From the NCBI RefSeq assembly GCF_037975245.1, contig NC_092564.1:14162484-14226483 (forward strand): a stretch of 64,000 nt of DNA. The letters run 5' to 3'. Of the stretch, positions 37,597 to 48,202 are shown one piece after another; the stretch's first letter is position 1; every line of letters begins with the position of its first letter. The notes below the pieces were generated by a model that had not been told where the DNA came from, searched no databases, and saw only the letters and a program-made list of their open reading frames with translations. Source of the DNA: Apostichopus japonicus. Its lineage: Eukaryota > Echinodermata > Holothuroidea > Aspidochirotida > Stichopodidae. A program made the translations under genes and the position numbers.

Positions 37597-38317
37597 CTCT
37601 TCCGCTCGATTTTATTTTTTGCAATTCCTCTGTAAAGTTTTGCTTTTCGTAACTATCAAATGTTACGACCGGAGAGGTATATTTTTTGGCAAGTAATTGA
37701 TTATACGGCGGGGAACACGCCAGAGAATAATCATTGTAGGGACCATAATATTCGTAAACCAAAAATAGCACCGTGTCTCTCCACTCAAAGTATTCCACCA
37801 TGTCCACTATCATCTCTCCTAACCTAGAGTAAGACCCTATAACACGTGTTAGCGAAGTATACGTATCCAATCCTGACGATCGACATCCTACTGTAAGCAT
37901 AGGCATGTTCCAATGATCCGCAAATCGCAACGGTGGGGCGCCTGCAAATTCGCAAGCTGGTCCAAACAATACATCCACATGATACTTGGCATACATGTCG
38001 ACAACGAGAATTTGAGATCTATCTACCTCGCATTTGGTATCACCCGCGGTAATGGATATGTGATGATCAGGTAAAATTGTCTCTTTCACAGTTTCCACTC
38101 CTATCTGTATTGCAGGTCTTACCAACTGAAGGAAAAAGGGGTAATTTGGCGCACTTTCATTGGGCCTTGCAGTAAGAGGTTGATTGGCTAACATTAGACC
38201 AATTCTTAACTCTTTCCTTAAATCAGTTTTGTTATAAAACATACATTCCGTGAGTGATACGAAGTCAAATATCAAAAGTGCAAGAGCACCTCGAACGAAG
38301 GGTAATGAAATCATCAT
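37597..38317 (-). CDS. Alternative first exon 1B: signal peptide and membrane-distal half of NPR-like ectodomain
   Basis: Codes 240 residues plus one base to the donor AAGAG/GTGAGT. I chose the Met at 38317 because a good signal peptide follows (Met-Met-Ile-Ser-Leu, Arg9, hydrophobic core 10-22, end near Cys25); an upstream in-frame Met at 38368 adds 17 residues. Mature part: Asn29-Lys-Thr sequon, Leu-Arg-Ile-Gly-Leu-Met (37-42), Phe-Phe-Leu-Gln-Leu-Val-Arg-Pro-Ala (61-69), Cys96 and Cys122 (26 apart as in the first NPR-A disulfide), Gly-Pro-Ala-Cys-Glu-Phe (119-124), His-Trp-Asn-Met-Pro-Met (135-140), Asp-Tyr-Ser (196-198) and Cys201. An extra Cys145 is absent from 1A and unexpected in the family. 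It lacks half of the second disulfide, which is supplied by exon 2. It lies 4.4 kb upstream of exon 2. A MITE sits 671 bp upstream of its start. Confidence 0.92.
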
Positions 38318-38987
38318 TTCAATTAAAGAAAGAATGAAATCTATATTTATATATATATAAACCCCCAAAACACCGAGTTTTATTCATAAAACGTTTCTGT
38401 GCAGAGTCGTTGTCACGTTAGACACACTTCACGGGAGTCACTCCAGAATATTCATGACGTTTTCCTAAATAATATTGTCAGTATAAACACTCAAACAGTA
38501 AATAATTGCAAACAATCGACTCTCGTCGCTTCAAGGTATAATGAAGTATTCCAGTTCTGTACTCGACACCATGAACAATTAACTGTAATCGGTGGTTAGT
38601 TTTATAGCCAAAGAGAGCGATTACCAGTAATGCCTTTACGGTTCTCCACATGGAATCTTCTTTTGCGTTTAGAAAAACACACGGTCGGTGCGCAAACCAT
38701 CTCTATGCTTTCGCGAACAGTACTGTATATGTCCTAGTAAAACTACGGGTATTCATTCAACAATTCACTTTCACTATATATTATATCGAAAAGGAGATAA
38801 ATGGGTGGAAGCACTTGGGCTCACTACTATATAGTTGGTTAAGTCGCATATAGAGACTGTGAAGCTTACTATGAGCATAAGCATCCCGCATCTTCAAACA
38901 AGCTATCGGTGGTTTATCGCCGTGTAAACGATATCGGGGAGGAGTTGACCAACAGTGGGTTTACTTCATGTATAGTTTACCGGTTTC

Positions 38988-39344
38988 TACGGAGAGCCAA
39001 ACGTTCCATAAATGTCGAAAAAGAAAGTGAAGTGTCCAAGTTAATATATATACGAAACGTTGGCGCGCGCCGAAGTGCCAAAATTATAGCACGACGTAAA
39101 TATAGCATGTTGACATGACCAGTGTAGTACGTGTCAAGCTGTTACAAGTTTTCGACATGCTGATGCTGAATTTGACATGTTGATAGACGCAATGACATAT
39201 TGTATTTTGTTTCGACATGTTCATATGGAGTTGTAACATGTTGATATCGAATTGTAACATATTGATATCGAATTGGACATATATATATTAACTTGGACAC
39301 TTCACTTTCTTTTTCGACATTTATGGAACGTTTGGCTCTCCGTA
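38988..39344. mobile_element. MITE with 65-bp perfect terminal inverted repeats
   Basis: 357 bp. The left arm (from TACGGAGAGCCAAACGTTCC, to about 39052) and right arm (about 39280-39344, ending GGAACGTTTGGCTCTCCGTA) are exact reverse complements over 65 bases. The 6 bases GGTTTC flank both sides (38982-38987 and 39345-39350), a likely target duplication. The interior has several variants of CATGTTGATATCGAATTG and a GGCGCGCGCC word. No protein is encoded; superfamily not assigned. Confidence 0.92.
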
Positions 39345-40278
39345 GGTTTCTTAAAGCAGATTAATGGATTAAAGACAATAGTGGGTTAGTCATGTGTAGA
39401 CGGTGACGGATAAATACCTTTCTTAGAAATGTGTATTTGTGTCTCTGTGTTAGTGAACGGTGCGGTACTATTGCCATGAATTGATAATTGACTCTGCTTC
39501 TCGGCATGTAGCTTACAACTAAGGAGATGACAAATATCAATTAATCATTTCGCATTTCTTAAAATGTTTTACTTTTTATTTTAGTTTTTGTTTCCAGTCT
39601 ATGGTTAGATTGAAATGTAATGCCTGATCGGATAGATTGAAACTGTCCTGAGCGCTAACAATATATGAGAGTATAAACGAGAAACATGTACGCTGTATAC
39701 ATACTGGAAGCTGAAGTGGATATATAACTGCAAGCTCTATATCCACATATACTCCTTCATTGTAAGTATATTCTTCAAGCACAAAAGCAAAACCAACTAG
39801 CTACTGGCCTATTATTATCTACTATTGACCTAATTTTCGATTGTCGTGGAAGATCCTTGGACGCACAGGTGACCACCGCCACCCACCCCTGACCGATTGA
39901 TCATGGTACACCACGACTGTTTGCAGTTAACGACCGGAGCTCGTGCAAATTAAATACCCCGTTATTGGTTTACATTTGTTAGAACTGCAGTTAATACCGT
40001 GAACCACCGCACACTGTCGACTGCCAGTCGGGAACTCGCTATAGCCTATGTTTAGTTTTCCCGACTGAAGCCGACCGGCGACTTTTAACTTGCATAACCT
40101 TGATCAGTCGTATTAGTCTTAACCAAACTACTCACGACATCCCTGTTAACGACGGTCAAGTTGATTCGGCAAGTATACCCTAATCTGTCGGGTAGTGTGC
40201 GGCGGCGGCGGGCTTAACTTAATTACTGCTATGAATACTCTATACGTAATTCTAAGAGCTGAAATTCCCAGTACGTTA

Positions 40279-40387
40279 TAACAACTCCCTGGTATGAGTA
40301 GCATGTATACCTTGCAGCTAACCAGTCCCCTATACTGGTTCACTGTGAGAGTGAACTACAGTATATAGTTCACTCAGGGAGTTGTTA
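40279..40387. repeat. Inverted 13-bp pair of the CAGGGAGTTGTTA family
   Basis: TAACAACTCCCTG (40279-40291) and CAGGGAGTTGTTA (40375-40387) are exact reverse complements about 83 bp apart. Smaller nested complements (GTTCACT / AGTGAAC) lie inside. Related words recur at 46552, 46728 and 47428. Confidence 0.75.
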
Positions 40388-40994
40388 TGGAACAACTCCT
40401 TGCTCTCACAGTTTACCTATATAAAACACCACATCCACATTATGAATGTATAAATCCGAACTTACCCTTTCTTCCACGGTAATTAAACATGTAAATCACC
40501 ATTTTGTAAAGGGCATATAGTGGCGTGCTTTTCATTTTTACTTCTAGTTTGCCATATTGCGTTGTAAAATGCAGGGTATTCAAGTAACTTTAAAACTGAA
40601 ACTGATCATAATATTTTCATTTTATACCATAATTCCATGGAGCAACACAAATTCATGTTCTTTCACAAATATAAATGTCGACAAATTTTAAACTTGAAAA
40701 AGTTGATGCCTCCACGAAAATCGTACCAGCGACGAACTGTTTTTTCCTTCTTTTCCTTTATATTCGAAAGAGCTAGAAGCTATTATTACACCCCTAATTA
40801 ATGTTTAATCAACGGTGAGTTTGATAAAGTAAAATTTAGTCGGCCTATAATTGACAATTAAACGAGTACGCTCTTTTAAGGTCTCTTGGGTTTTGGCATA
40901 TATAGACTATATCACGGTCCTCCTTTTTTCAAAACTTTTTGTTATAATTAAAAGTAAAAAAGAAATACGAAATCGAATGGAGCTCTTTACTCAC

Positions 40995-40997
<3 letters not shown>

Positions 40998-41025
<28 letters not shown>
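40998..41025. repeat. (AT)n microsatellite
   Basis: About 14 AT units, uninterrupted. Confidence 0.9.
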
Positions 41026-41028
<3 letters not shown>

Positions 41029-43039
41029 CAATGTTCTATATAAGTGGAGAGAACCGATTGACAGATATATAACGGACATATCACAAGTGTCAGATTTCAA
41101 GGCTATATCAACTAGTAGATTGAAGCAGGAAAATAAAGCTTTTGAAGATCCACTCCCAGCAGAGAATCGAGGATTTAGCCAGTCAAGAAAAGGGTTGCAT
41201 TTCATTAAGTTCACTATATTTTGATGGTTAGGAACACGATTATGAGATGCATGGGGTTTTCAAATGACAGTGTGGAATGGTCTTTCTTTCCAAGTAAGTA
41301 TGACCATGGAGGTAAAAACAGACATTGTCTGCAAAAAGAATATCCTTTTTAACCAAGAAATCTTTAATACATGGAGTTGGACCATGTCCATTTAAAAATG
41401 TTTGCGTTGGGTGGTCAAATCATGGAAGCTTTAACCTGACATCTAAGGTCATTTTAACGTAATGCATGATACATTTACACATAATTAGGCAACTCTATAT
41501 CTACCTTACACATCTACTGTATGTAATTGGAACCGAAATATTGTTAGCCTTTGCCTGTTTGGGGTGTACAATCAACCATTTCGGTGGAAAGCATAATCTT
41601 TTCACAAACCTGGTTAGTGTTAGATTCTGTAACTGATGCCATAGCCGTGTACTAGTCAAAATAGCACCATTACATGCGGGTGAAATTGCGCATTCAACAT
41701 AAAGAAAGCAATGCTCATCGGGCGCCCCCCGTGGCATTGACACACAGTATAAGCATGGAGCTATAGCTCCATCGTATAAGGAATGTCAACGATAACAACC
41801 TGTATTACAGGTATGTTAGGGTTTATATATATATATATGCAATAATGAGCGGAAGTGAGCACACCATGTATTGTCGTTCTCGGTGCTGTGATTGCTCCGT
41901 TTGTTTGAGCCTTTGAAATAAACCCGTTCATATAGTGTGTGTTGGCCTAGTTCCGAATAAAAAGTAATCTCTACAGTGGGAATGTGAAAGTTTGTAATCA
42001 TGGGCACTGAATGCCAATAGTCTCCTATTCGACTTTTGATTTGATTTAATTTACACCAAAATACGAAGACAATCAAAGACACCTGGTGAATGGATAGCAC
42101 AGAAAAAGTCTAACCAATATACTTATTTCCACTGTGGTCCCTTGTACATATAAAACAATAAATAAAGAGCATACACTAAACAAAAATAAACATCCTAAGA
42201 CAGGCAAGACAGTAAAATCGGCTCAAAGGATATATAAAATACTCAGACTCTTCGGTATTTAGAAAGTGCAAGAAATGTTTTTTGGCTCCCCCTCTTTAAA
42301 CAACTCATCCTGTATGGAGTGAAAGTACTACTTGAAACGATAATCCGTATGCAGACTGCTTCACAACATAACTATATACAGTCTATGCAGTGTGTGTATT
42401 CCTCAATCAACTTTCAGTAAAACGTCAAGGCAAAACTGAAGGATTAGCTATATGTATACTGGATGCCCTTTGTATATTCCCCGTTACTCTGTATTAACGT
42501 ATTAACAAATACGTAGGCCTCCAGTACCAATGCAGCTACTGTACGTACAGTATGCATATAGCCCTGTGAAATTTGGGTTACACAGCACATTAAGTTGCAC
42601 ATATAGTGTTGTGTTATAGGCATGTGTACCGGTGGTCTTGTAATCAACCCATAAATAGGGCATCTGTTTGTACGGCATCTTTTGATACGGCATGTTAGAA
42701 TGACCTTAAAGTTTAAGGGGTATACAGACGGGAAGCGGATAACACCACTTTGAGGTGCAAATAGTAAGCCCAAAATACATGGTACAGGTCGGGATTGGGC
42801 AATGATAGGGTGAACCGGCAAAGGGTACTAATGCCAGATGTGGTCAAGAATACACAGGTACTGCTAAAAACATGCATTACCTTAGCGGTTATATGCGTTT
42901 CAATTTGGTACCACGAATAACCCACGGTATAGTTTGTTTTATAAACCTTCATCACAAAAATCATCAGATCACTCATATAGTATATACTGTTTGAACGATA
43001 ACCGTATTACATTTTAAGTTTCAAATATTAACGACTTAC

Positions 43040-43772
43040 CTCTCGCTTTAGGCGAAACCCGTTCCTTAAGCATAGTTTCGAAATCCACTGGCCGGTTTTG
43101 ATTAAAAGTTACGTACGACACGTTAAGGGCAATGCGAAACATTTCAAAGTAGATTGCCCCGCATAAAAACGAATAGTCATTGTAATCCCCAGATTCTTCA
43201 TGCACCATCAGTGATATCGAAGACCAACTGAACTTATTAGTAAAATCGAGTACCATAGTACCCAGTTTAGTGTACGGGCTCCCATGACGGGTCATGCTGG
43301 TAAATTGATCAAATCCTTGGGCATTGCCCCCAGCCGTAATCATTGGTACGTTCCAATGAGCTGTGAACCTCCCAGCTGGTGCAGCTGAAAATTCGCAAGC
43401 GGGACCTAAAAGGACATCGACATAATATTGGAAATAGTGGTCAACCACGACAATTTGTGCAGTGTTCACGTTACAGAGAGTATCATTGGAAACAACTGAA
43501 ACTTGATGGAACGGTAAAGTTGTCGCTTTGACCTCCTGTAGGGCTATTTCTACCGCTGGTTGGACCATTTGAAGAAAGAATGGATACATTGGCCGTTGGG
43601 TGGTCTCTGGCAATAGACTTACTAAAGGGAATTTTGGCAACATTAGGCCAATTCGAAGCTCTCGTGTGATGTCCGTTTTATTGAAAGACGTGCCGAATAC
43701 CGGCATAAAAACAAATACAAGAGGGAGCAAATAGCTCTGGACGGGTGAAAATCCTTTTGGAAGAAGATGCAT
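43040..43772 (-). CDS. Alternative first exon 1A: signal peptide and membrane-distal half of NPR-like ectodomain
   Basis: Codes 244 residues plus one base to the donor GAGAG/GTAAGT. The Met at 43772 is preferred because a signal peptide follows directly (Lys6, hydrophobic 14-26, probable cleavage near Ser29); an in-frame Met at 43805 adds 11 residues. Then Asn31-Lys-Thr sequon, Leu-Arg-Ile-Gly-Leu-Met (39-44), Phe-Phe-Leu-Gln-Met-Val-Gln-Pro-Ala (65-73), Cys100 and Cys126 (26 apart), Gly-Pro-Ala-Cys-Glu-Phe (123-128), Arg-Phe-Thr-Ala-His-Trp-Asn-Val-Pro (135-143), Thr-Ala-Gly-Gly (146-149) and Cys204. The order, spacing and wording match NPR ectodomains closely, 1A more conventionally than 1B. 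It ends Pro-Lys-Ala-Arg, in the same phase and aligned place as 1B (Ser-Gly-Arg). No exon 2 copy of its own exists before 1B, so splicing over 9.8 kb to 33203 is inferred. Confidence 0.92.
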
Positions 43773-44926
43773 CTTGAACTCAGATGATGTTATACAAAAT
43801 AGCACGAATAGCGTTGACTTTCCTAGATTTCCTCGGGAAAACCACTGACGAATTATCTCGATTAATATTTAAATGTTAGCTCAAGTCAAAAGCCATATAA
43901 CGTCGTGTTTGGTAAAGTAGTTAACACCTCAGTACACAGTAAACACCTTGCAGTACAATCCTTGTCCCTAAAATAGCAGGGATTCCAGCTAAACTGCTGC
44001 AGAAACATTCTGATCCACCAGTTGCCATGCGATTAAATGAATTGCTGTTCCCGAAGAACAATTCATTTTTGTCACAGATATTAATTGTAAACGCAACTAA
44101 CCCACGTTGAGTACATACACACTGTTTCCTTTTACAATACAACGTTCGTGTAAACATCTGCTTTGAATCCAGCACACAAATATTGATGATGTTCACACGT
44201 CTGCAGTGTACCTGGGTAACTTACAGGACCATACAGTCTACCGTCATGACAGACAACTTCCGTACAGTTTTACACAGTAACGAAGTCCGTAACTCCAGAG
44301 CTCTCTCCCTTCACCAATTGATACACTTTTAAACATAAGAATCGTTGGGTGAGTTGAACATTCTATACTGAAGAAAGATTAACTAACCGAAGAGAATTCC
44401 TAGTTAGTTGACACGCTAGAGGCATTCAGTGGGCGCACGTATTATCCCTAGAGCCATACAGACCATACACACACATTGTCTATGATACAAAGTCCACAGT
44501 CTTAAGCTACCAATTCTACCGCACGAACATAATACTACAACCTGCAGAAACTATTCCCATTGTATCAAGGGTCTTGTCCTTTCGTTGGGGCAGCTACCTG
44601 TGTTAATTCCGATTGCTGCAGGAGTGCTGGAGCGGTCAATACAAAAAGGTCGGTCAAGCGCTCCGTTACACGTTCGGTTGACTCTCGTTCTTGGGGGCGT
44701 TTACCAGTAGCTGGAGTAAGTGCAATACACTACACGTTGAATGACTTGGTTAATTGTCCATCCTCTCTCATTGATTAACAGCTTTCATTTGAGCGAAAGA
44801 TATGCGTACAATGACAACATCATTACGTGGCAGCAGTTAACTGTCTATTGATAACATTGGATGTATGATTGCACTGATTTGTGGGATCGAAGTGTTTACT
44901 GAATGGCTGGTGTTACAGGAAGACAG

Positions 44927-45112
<186 letters not shown>

Positions 45113-46551
45113 AGAGAGCCTTTATAGAGCCTTTATACATATCGATTTCATAGATCAGTGTAACATACAATGCGATTACGGAAATATTTTAATTAATTCG
45201 TGCTTCAAGTCTGTAATAAGTCCAACAGTCTCCAATCTGGGTTATCGTTATGAGACTAGTGTTTGCACGAAGTCCATTGTTAATTAATACCAGTGACACT
45301 GAGTGACTGCAAACCCGTTTGCACTTTTAATAGCACAAACTCGTAAGTGGGGGCGCTATGCGATCTTACTTAGAAGGTTCGTCTTCTTGCGTTCTCGTTT
45401 TCTTGTCTCTAAGTTATATATTTTTTGGCTCAGTTAGAAACCCTACTCTGTCTCTCCATTCCCTATCTTTCTTGTTAGTATGGCTCGCAAAAGGTTGCGG
45501 TAACCACCAGGCCCAACTGTTGCCCCCTCCTCAAAAAGGAAAAAGAAAAAAAAAAAGCAGAACATAATAGAACAGTTGCTTACCGCGCTTTTGCACAACC
45601 CAATACAGTTGGTGTTACCCTGAAGGATACACCCCCCCCCTCCTCCCTGCTGGCTGAATACCAACAGGGTCACCTACATATCGCAATATTTACTGATTGC
45701 ACGTGTTTTGACCACATGAAACGTCAACATTTGGAATTACGTATCATTGTTTGATTTCTAGGAAGAACCATCTGTAATATGACAAACCTATATATGATTC
45801 AGTTTACTTAAAAACATAAGTCCATAGGATTTTCTCAACTAAATGACAGAAAATCCGAAAATAGTACAAAACAACACTTCACCAAAGCATATGCATATCT
45901 GATTGACAGGTTGAGAGATAAGAAATTTGAAACTTAGCGCAAGCCCCGAACATTTTGCAACAGAACGAACATGGCTGTGACGTCACATATTCACTCTGCT
46001 TCCCCCCCCTATATCCAACCTAAGTGGACCACGCGCATTACCCCATAGAGACATGTTATGCAGATACCTATTTGCTACACATATAGGTTTGGAATTAAGA
46101 CTCCAAAACACACCAAAGTATAATGACCATGATATTACTTCATATAATAACAATGTAAATTTTCTGTAACTGTGAAGTTGTGTCTCCTATTATGAGGGAT
46201 CGCCAATGTATACAACATTATAATAAAGTCATATACTCAGGGTATATCTTCATAATCGTTAAATTTGCTATACTTCATAACTCAAGTTGACACTTACAAA
46301 TAATGTGAAACATTACAAAATACACATTTTAAGGCATTTTCATAAAATAAAACTATTGGACTATAATATCAGTTACTCGGGCCTATATATGTTTCCGTAA
46401 ATCCCGACAATTCGTTACCATTTTGCCACCGGATATTTGACCGATCCCTGATATTGTATCAGATCCCAGAAACGTCTTTAATCTTTCTTTTAGTTTCATT
46501 TAGTTGCATGGCAGGAATTAAATTATTCCCTTCTTTTCCCATTTATATTGA

Positions 46552-46779
46552 CAACTCCCTGGTCAAGCAATGACCTAGGCCAAGAGATCAGGTAGTCATT
46601 CTCTCAACAGGTGTTTCATGATAAATATGTGAGAAAGAAGAATTCCTGCCGGTATTCCAGTAACGAGTAACCCCAAGTGGTCTAACAGCTGTCCAGTATA
46701 GTTGAACAGAGTAAGGAGTAAGGTCATACCAGGGAGCTGCTAGCAGCTCCCTGGTCTGTTTTTACCTCCATGGTCATAC
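46552..46779. repeat. Short TIR-like unit ending in a 28-bp perfect palindrome
   Basis: CAACTCCCTGGT (46552-46563) pairs with ACCAGGGAGCTG at 46728. The latter belongs to a perfect 28-bp palindrome at 46728-46755 centred on GCTAGC. It is followed by a 26-bp word (46754-46779) whose exact reverse complement occurs at 41298-41323. Confidence 0.75.
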
Positions 46780-47132
46780 CAAACCATGGCACGAAATGTG
46801 AGGTACCTTCAGAGGTTCGGTAGTTCTGTGCGACTTGGAACCAAAACAACAGTCACACTGTACTATGTTCTCTATAAATGTTATGAAAAGTGTTATAAAT
46901 CCCACGTGCACTCCAGGCGACCTTATTGGCAAGTTACAAAACCGGGTCGTACAAATCACCAAGACAACGAACATGGTTATAACTGTTAAATGTCAGGACC
47001 TCTGACATCAACTGTTGGAAAGTATTTACAATTTTTTTTTCCTGTTCGTTTTGTCTTTACAGTTGATTGGACGTGCACGGAAAGTCATTACTGTAAACCT
47101 ATATGGCAAACAAAATAATGATAATTCGAAAC

Positions 47133-47967
47133 ATTGTTGCATATTAAAGTCAGCATTTTGCGTCCTTTTCTATGATTTTTCTCAACCTCACTGACTCCAC
47201 TATGCCATAACGACATACATAACTAGCTTATCAATTTATATTTTACTTCAAATGGTGGCATAAAAGTCGAAAAAATTGCAACTTTGTTGTTCTCCAAGAT
47301 ATTTTCCGTTGGGAACCCAATAAACCTCGCCCATAATATGAATATTTAAACACTACGAACGTCATTGACAGATACGTAATATAACACCACGCTTGATTTG
47401 TGTACAGTCTATATGGCAGTTGTACCAGAGAGTTGCATAACAACTCCCTGGTTGTACCAACGCAAAGTCTTGAATCTATTTTTAGCAACTGCTCATAACT
47501 AAACCTGCATCTCTGATTGGTTGAATTCAAACTAGTGGGTTTGGGAACTGAATGCGATTAATTTTGTATGTGGAATACTCGCCAATTAACGTTTTTGGCA
47601 GGGAAAAACTTGGCTAATATCTTAATTTGCTGTTTTGTGATTTGATGTATGTAAAAAACTCGATGGACATGTCAAAAAAGTAGAAAACGGCGACCAAACG
47701 CAAAATGCTCATGAATAAACATACTATTCACTGATTGGTGGAATTCAAACTAGTGGATTTGGAGATATGAAAACTTTGTCGAGGACACTTTTACTCGTTA
47801 TCGACATAAATCGTTAATTACTCGCTAATTAACGCTCTTGGCAGGGTGAAACTTGGATGGTATCTTAGTTTGCTGTTTTATGATTAATACATCTAAAAAA
47901 ATCGATGCACATGTTAAAAAGGTGGAAAAAAGCGACCCAACGCAAAATGCTGCTTTAAAGCAACAAT
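47133..47967. mobile_element. Non-autonomous TIR element with internal tandem duplication
   Basis: The left end ATTGTTGCATATTAAAGTCA, then GCATTTTGCGT, matches the reverse complement of the right end (GCAAAATGCTGCTTTAAAGC then AACAAT) with a 3-base gap. Inside, two direct copies of ~215 bp (47510-47722 and 47731-47953), both starting TGATTGGT.GAATTCAAACTA and ending in ACGCAAAATGCT, differ by roughly a fifth. A clear target duplication was not found (only AC on both sides). It also contains a CAGGGAGTTG hairpin (47428-47450). No protein coded. Confidence 0.7.
47419..47459. repeat. Hairpin of the CAGGGAGTTG family flanked by 9-bp direct repeats
   Basis: GAGAGTTG and CAACTCCC form a near-perfect stem with loop CATAA. 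The word GTTGTACCA stands on both sides (47419-47427 and 47451-47459), as a target duplication would. Confidence 0.65.
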
Positions 47968-48139
47968 ACCACACACATTATAATTGTCCCCTTTTTGTTT
48001 GAGCGTAATGCACTTGTGCCTCACATTACACTGTTATCAACGAGGAATTTGATCTCACAACCATCGACAGGCTATAATATATATATAGGGGTAATGTCGA
48101 TAGCAATGCCATTGCAAAAAGACATCCAGAATATTCTGT

Positions 48140-48143
<4 letters not shown>

Positions 48144-48202
<59 letters not shown>
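48144..48202. repeat. (AT)n followed by (CA)n microsatellite
   Basis: About 23 AT units followed by six CA units. Confidence 0.95.

Larger units (their letters stand above)
38318..43039. other. Region between exon 1A and exon 1B; likely promoter of 1B and part of intron 1A
   Basis: 4.7 kb with the 357-bp MITE (38988-39344), inverted CAGGGAGTTG words at 40279-40387, a short AT microsatellite (40998-41025) and a 26-bp word shared with 46754-46779. I looked on the minus strand for exons 2-6 of a separate 1A gene and found none. A short run TATATATATAA at about 38349-38360 lies upstream of the 1B start, but I cannot call it a TATA box. Confidence 0.6.
1..43772 (-). other. Transcription unit: natriuretic peptide receptor-like gene, 5' part (two alternative first exons to transmembrane exon)
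   Basis: Seven coding exons on the minus strand share one reading frame after splicing and together give signal peptide, complete ANF-receptor ectodomain and one membrane span, about 495 residues for the 1A form. That matches the usual ectodomain plus membrane span of NPR-type receptors. Introns run about 9.8 kb (from 1A) or 4.4 kb (from 1B), then 13.2, 0.69, 15.9 and 1.8 kb. All donors are GT and all acceptors AG. Cysteine spacing reproduces the three disulfides known for NPR-A (first pair 26 residues apart, second pair about 45, juxtamembrane pair 7). The kinase-homology, dimerisation and cyclase exons are not in the window, so a guanylate cyclase (NPR1/2 type) is likely but a cyclase-less clearance receptor (NPR3 type) is not formally excluded. 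Confidence 0.88.

Noticed and set aside
38318-43805. 1A and 1B as two complete, separate receptor genes
   Set aside because: No exon 2-6 counterparts lie between them, and exon 1A lacks a partner for its third cysteine unless it uses the exon 2 at 33203.
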